A stretch of 7,966 nt of DNA from contig JAJXXI010000106.1 in assembly GCA_021781185.1 (NCBI GenBank), forward strand, positions 1-7,966, given 5' to 3'. Source of the DNA: a bacterium. GTDB taxonomy: Bacteria > Verrucomicrobiota > Verrucomicrobiia > Limisphaerales > UBA11358. The notes beneath the pieces were generated by a model, which was given only the letters and a program-made list of their open reading frames with translations, was not told where the DNA came from and did not search any database. Numbering within the stretch: position 1 is the stretch's first letter; the number at the start of each line of letters is the position of its first letter. Made by a program: the position numbers and the translations under genes. Below are positions 7,364 to 7,966 of the stretch, piece by piece.

Positions 7364-7684
7364 TCATGGCTTTTTCGACTGGAACGATGCCGGCAATGTG
7401 TTCCGCCGCCAGTTGCAAAACGAGCCGGGATTGCCAAAAATCTGCCATTTCATTTGCGGAAAATGCCGCCAGCGAAGTCGGGAATGCCGCCCCGGTTCCG
7501 GACGGTGCCGCTCAAGCCTGTTTTCGGTTTTCGTCACCCGCGCACCATTTTTGCAGCCGGGCGCGTCGGGCAAGGTGCAATCGTCACCCCCGGTTTTGGA
7601 AGGGTTGGTTGCCCGGAAAACCAGCGCGAAGGGCAGCATCGCCACCGGAAGGAAAAATGGCAATCCGGTGGCCGGGATTTTCAC
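7364..7684 (-). pseudogene. Doubtful 106-codon ORF with a hydrophobic N-terminus, possible gene remnant
   Basis: The frame starts with GTG at 7684, 19 bases after the upstream stop, and ends at 7364. Its first 25 or so residues (KIPATGLPFFLPVAMLPFAL) look like a signal peptide or membrane segment. Beyond residue about 55 the composition becomes Arg/His/Trp-rich (RHRPEPGRHSRLRWRHF), as when a GC-rich gene is read out of frame. Coding-like text then appears in the two other minus-strand frames (GTVRNRGGIPDFAGG; LVLQLAAEHIAGIVPVEKA). This could be a small gene broken by frameshifts or chance open frames. No family is recognised and no SD is seen. Confidence 0.15.
7641..7672 (-). terminator. 9-bp perfect inverted repeat downstream of the upstream gene
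   Basis: GCCACCGGA (7641-7649) and TCCGGTGGC (7664-7672) form a perfect 9-bp GC-rich stem with a 14-base loop, starting 31 bases after the minus-strand stop at 7704. No T-run follows on either strand, so it is not a classical intrinsic terminator. It could stabilise the 3' end, act with Rho, or be an operator-like palindrome. The doubtful 106-codon frame would overlap it. Confidence 0.35.
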
Positions 7685-7703
7685 AAGGCGATTGCGGTTG
7701 AGT

Positions 7704-7966
7704 TCATCGTGGCGTCAATCTGACTACCGCTGCGCTGGCAGCGGGCACTTCCACCACGATGGGAGCTTTGGATTTTTTTTCAGGCACCACCAACGCTTCC
7801 CATTTGCCGTTCCATTGCGCGTTGTCAGTGATTTCTGCGCCGCCCAGCGTCACGCCGGTTTTGCACGCGACGTCACCGTCTGGTGCCGTCAGGCGGATGA
7901 TTTCGCCCTTGGTCCAGCCGTTGATTCCAGAAGCTTCGATTTTCACCAATAAATTGGTGGCGGTTT
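7704..7966 (-). CDS. C-terminal 86 residues of an unidentified protein, probably a glycoside hydrolase beta-domain
   Basis: The frame is open from the right window edge to TGA at 7706-7704, so only the 3' end of a gene is seen. A TTG at 7949 could be taken as a start, but the frame continues upstream through TATNL without a stop, so a truncated larger gene is more likely. The visible part is beta-rich with alternating hydrophobics: a lysine- and glycine-bearing stretch (GINGWTKGEIIRLTAPDGD), then GVTLGGAEITDNAQWNGKWE, ending PIVVEVPAASAAVVRLTPR. This layout resembles the small beta-sandwich that ends several retaining glycosidases (GH79-, GH39- or GH51-like proteins commonly finish with such an ASAxVVRL strand). 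That is recollection of family style, not a match. No catalytic residues are in view. It lies on the same strand as the rhamnosidase operon, 439 bp upstream. Confidence 0.6.
   Translation of the reverse strand, partial: TATNLLVKIEASGINGWTKGEIIRLTAPDGDVACKTGVTLGGAEITDNAQWNGKWEALVVPEKKSKAPIVVEVPAASAAVVRLTPR

Larger units (their letters stand above)
7265..7703. other. 439-bp interval without a convincing gene
   Basis: This stretch separates the upstream glycosidase-like gene from the transporter. On the minus strand it holds a 9-bp inverted repeat (7641-7672), a doubtful GTG-started frame (7684-7364), a 43-codon ATG frame (7448-7317) containing QLAAEHIAGIVPVEKAMKR, and a promoter-like pair near 7314-7341. 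Several frames on both strands stay open at once, as expected by chance in GC-rich DNA. AATGCCGCC occurs twice 21 bases apart (7462, 7483). I recognise no RNA gene, riboswitch or mobile element here. Confidence 0.5.

Noticed and set aside
7462..7491. Direct repeat AATGCCGCC, two copies 21 bases apart
   Set aside because: Only two 9-base copies exist and the flanks do not match. This is too little for an iteron or CRISPR-like array and plausible by chance in GC-rich DNA.
7704..7949. Complete 81-codon gene starting with TTG at 7949
   Set aside because: The same frame continues without a stop to the window edge, and the product looks like the last domain of a larger protein, so a truncated gene is more likely.
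7398..7952. 184-codon plus-strand open frame across the spacer and the upstream gene end
   Set aside because: The protein is rich in Arg, Phe, His and Ser with no domain-like text, and half of it is antisense to the beta-rich C-terminus at 7704-7966, which reads far better.
1..7966. SusC/SusD-type outer-membrane uptake pair, as in Bacteroidota polysaccharide loci
   Set aside because: No TonB-dependent receptor or SusD-like text is present on either strand; the only transporter is an MFS protein, which argues against a Bacteroidota PUL.

Overview
The window looks like part of a carbohydrate-utilisation locus from a Gram-negative, moderately GC-rich bacterium. Every recognisable gene reads on the minus strand. 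Large multi-domain GH78 rhamnosidases, a DUF5060/DUF5605 glycosidase-like protein, a sugar-porter-type MFS protein, no SusC/SusD pair and starts without clear Shine-Dalgarno sequences fit Verrucomicrobiota (Pedosphaera- or Opitutus-like) best. This is inference: no rRNA or marker gene is present, and Planctomycetota or Acidobacteriota remain possible.

Layout in transcription order (right to left). 7966-7704: C-terminal end of an unidentified gene, probably the terminal beta-domain of a glycoside hydrolase. 7703-7265: 439 bp without a convincing gene, holding a 9-bp inverted repeat just after that stop, a doubtful leftover reading frame, and a promoter-like pair near 7314-7341. 7264-5966: 12-helix MFS transporter of sugar-porter type. 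5969-3225: complete 914-residue GH78 alpha-L-rhamnosidase with no signal peptide; its start overlaps the transporter stop in an ATGA junction. 3215-1563: exported 550-residue DUF5060 - TIM-barrel - DUF5605 protein with a clan GH-A-like Asn-Glu/Glu pair, 9 bp after the rhamnosidase. 1562-1369: 194-bp spacer with a small plus-strand arrangement (SD, 17-codon frame, hairpin plus T-run). 1368-1: first 456 codons of a second GH78-type rhamnosidase, which has a signal peptide and an extra beta-sandwich. This gene has no stop inside the window and runs off the left edge.

Working model (inference). The exported rhamnosidase and the exported GH-A-like protein trim a rhamnose-bearing glycan or glycoside outside the cytoplasm. 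The MFS protein imports the released sugar or a small rhamnoside. The signal-less rhamnosidase, translationally coupled to the transporter, cleaves what arrives in the cytoplasm. No rhamnose isomerase, kinase, aldolase or regulator lies in the window. The individual families are known; what is unusual is the compartment split between the two rhamnosidases and the unassigned specificity of the DUF5060/DUF5605 protein. I saw no rRNA, tRNA, CRISPR array, insertion sequence or phage gene.
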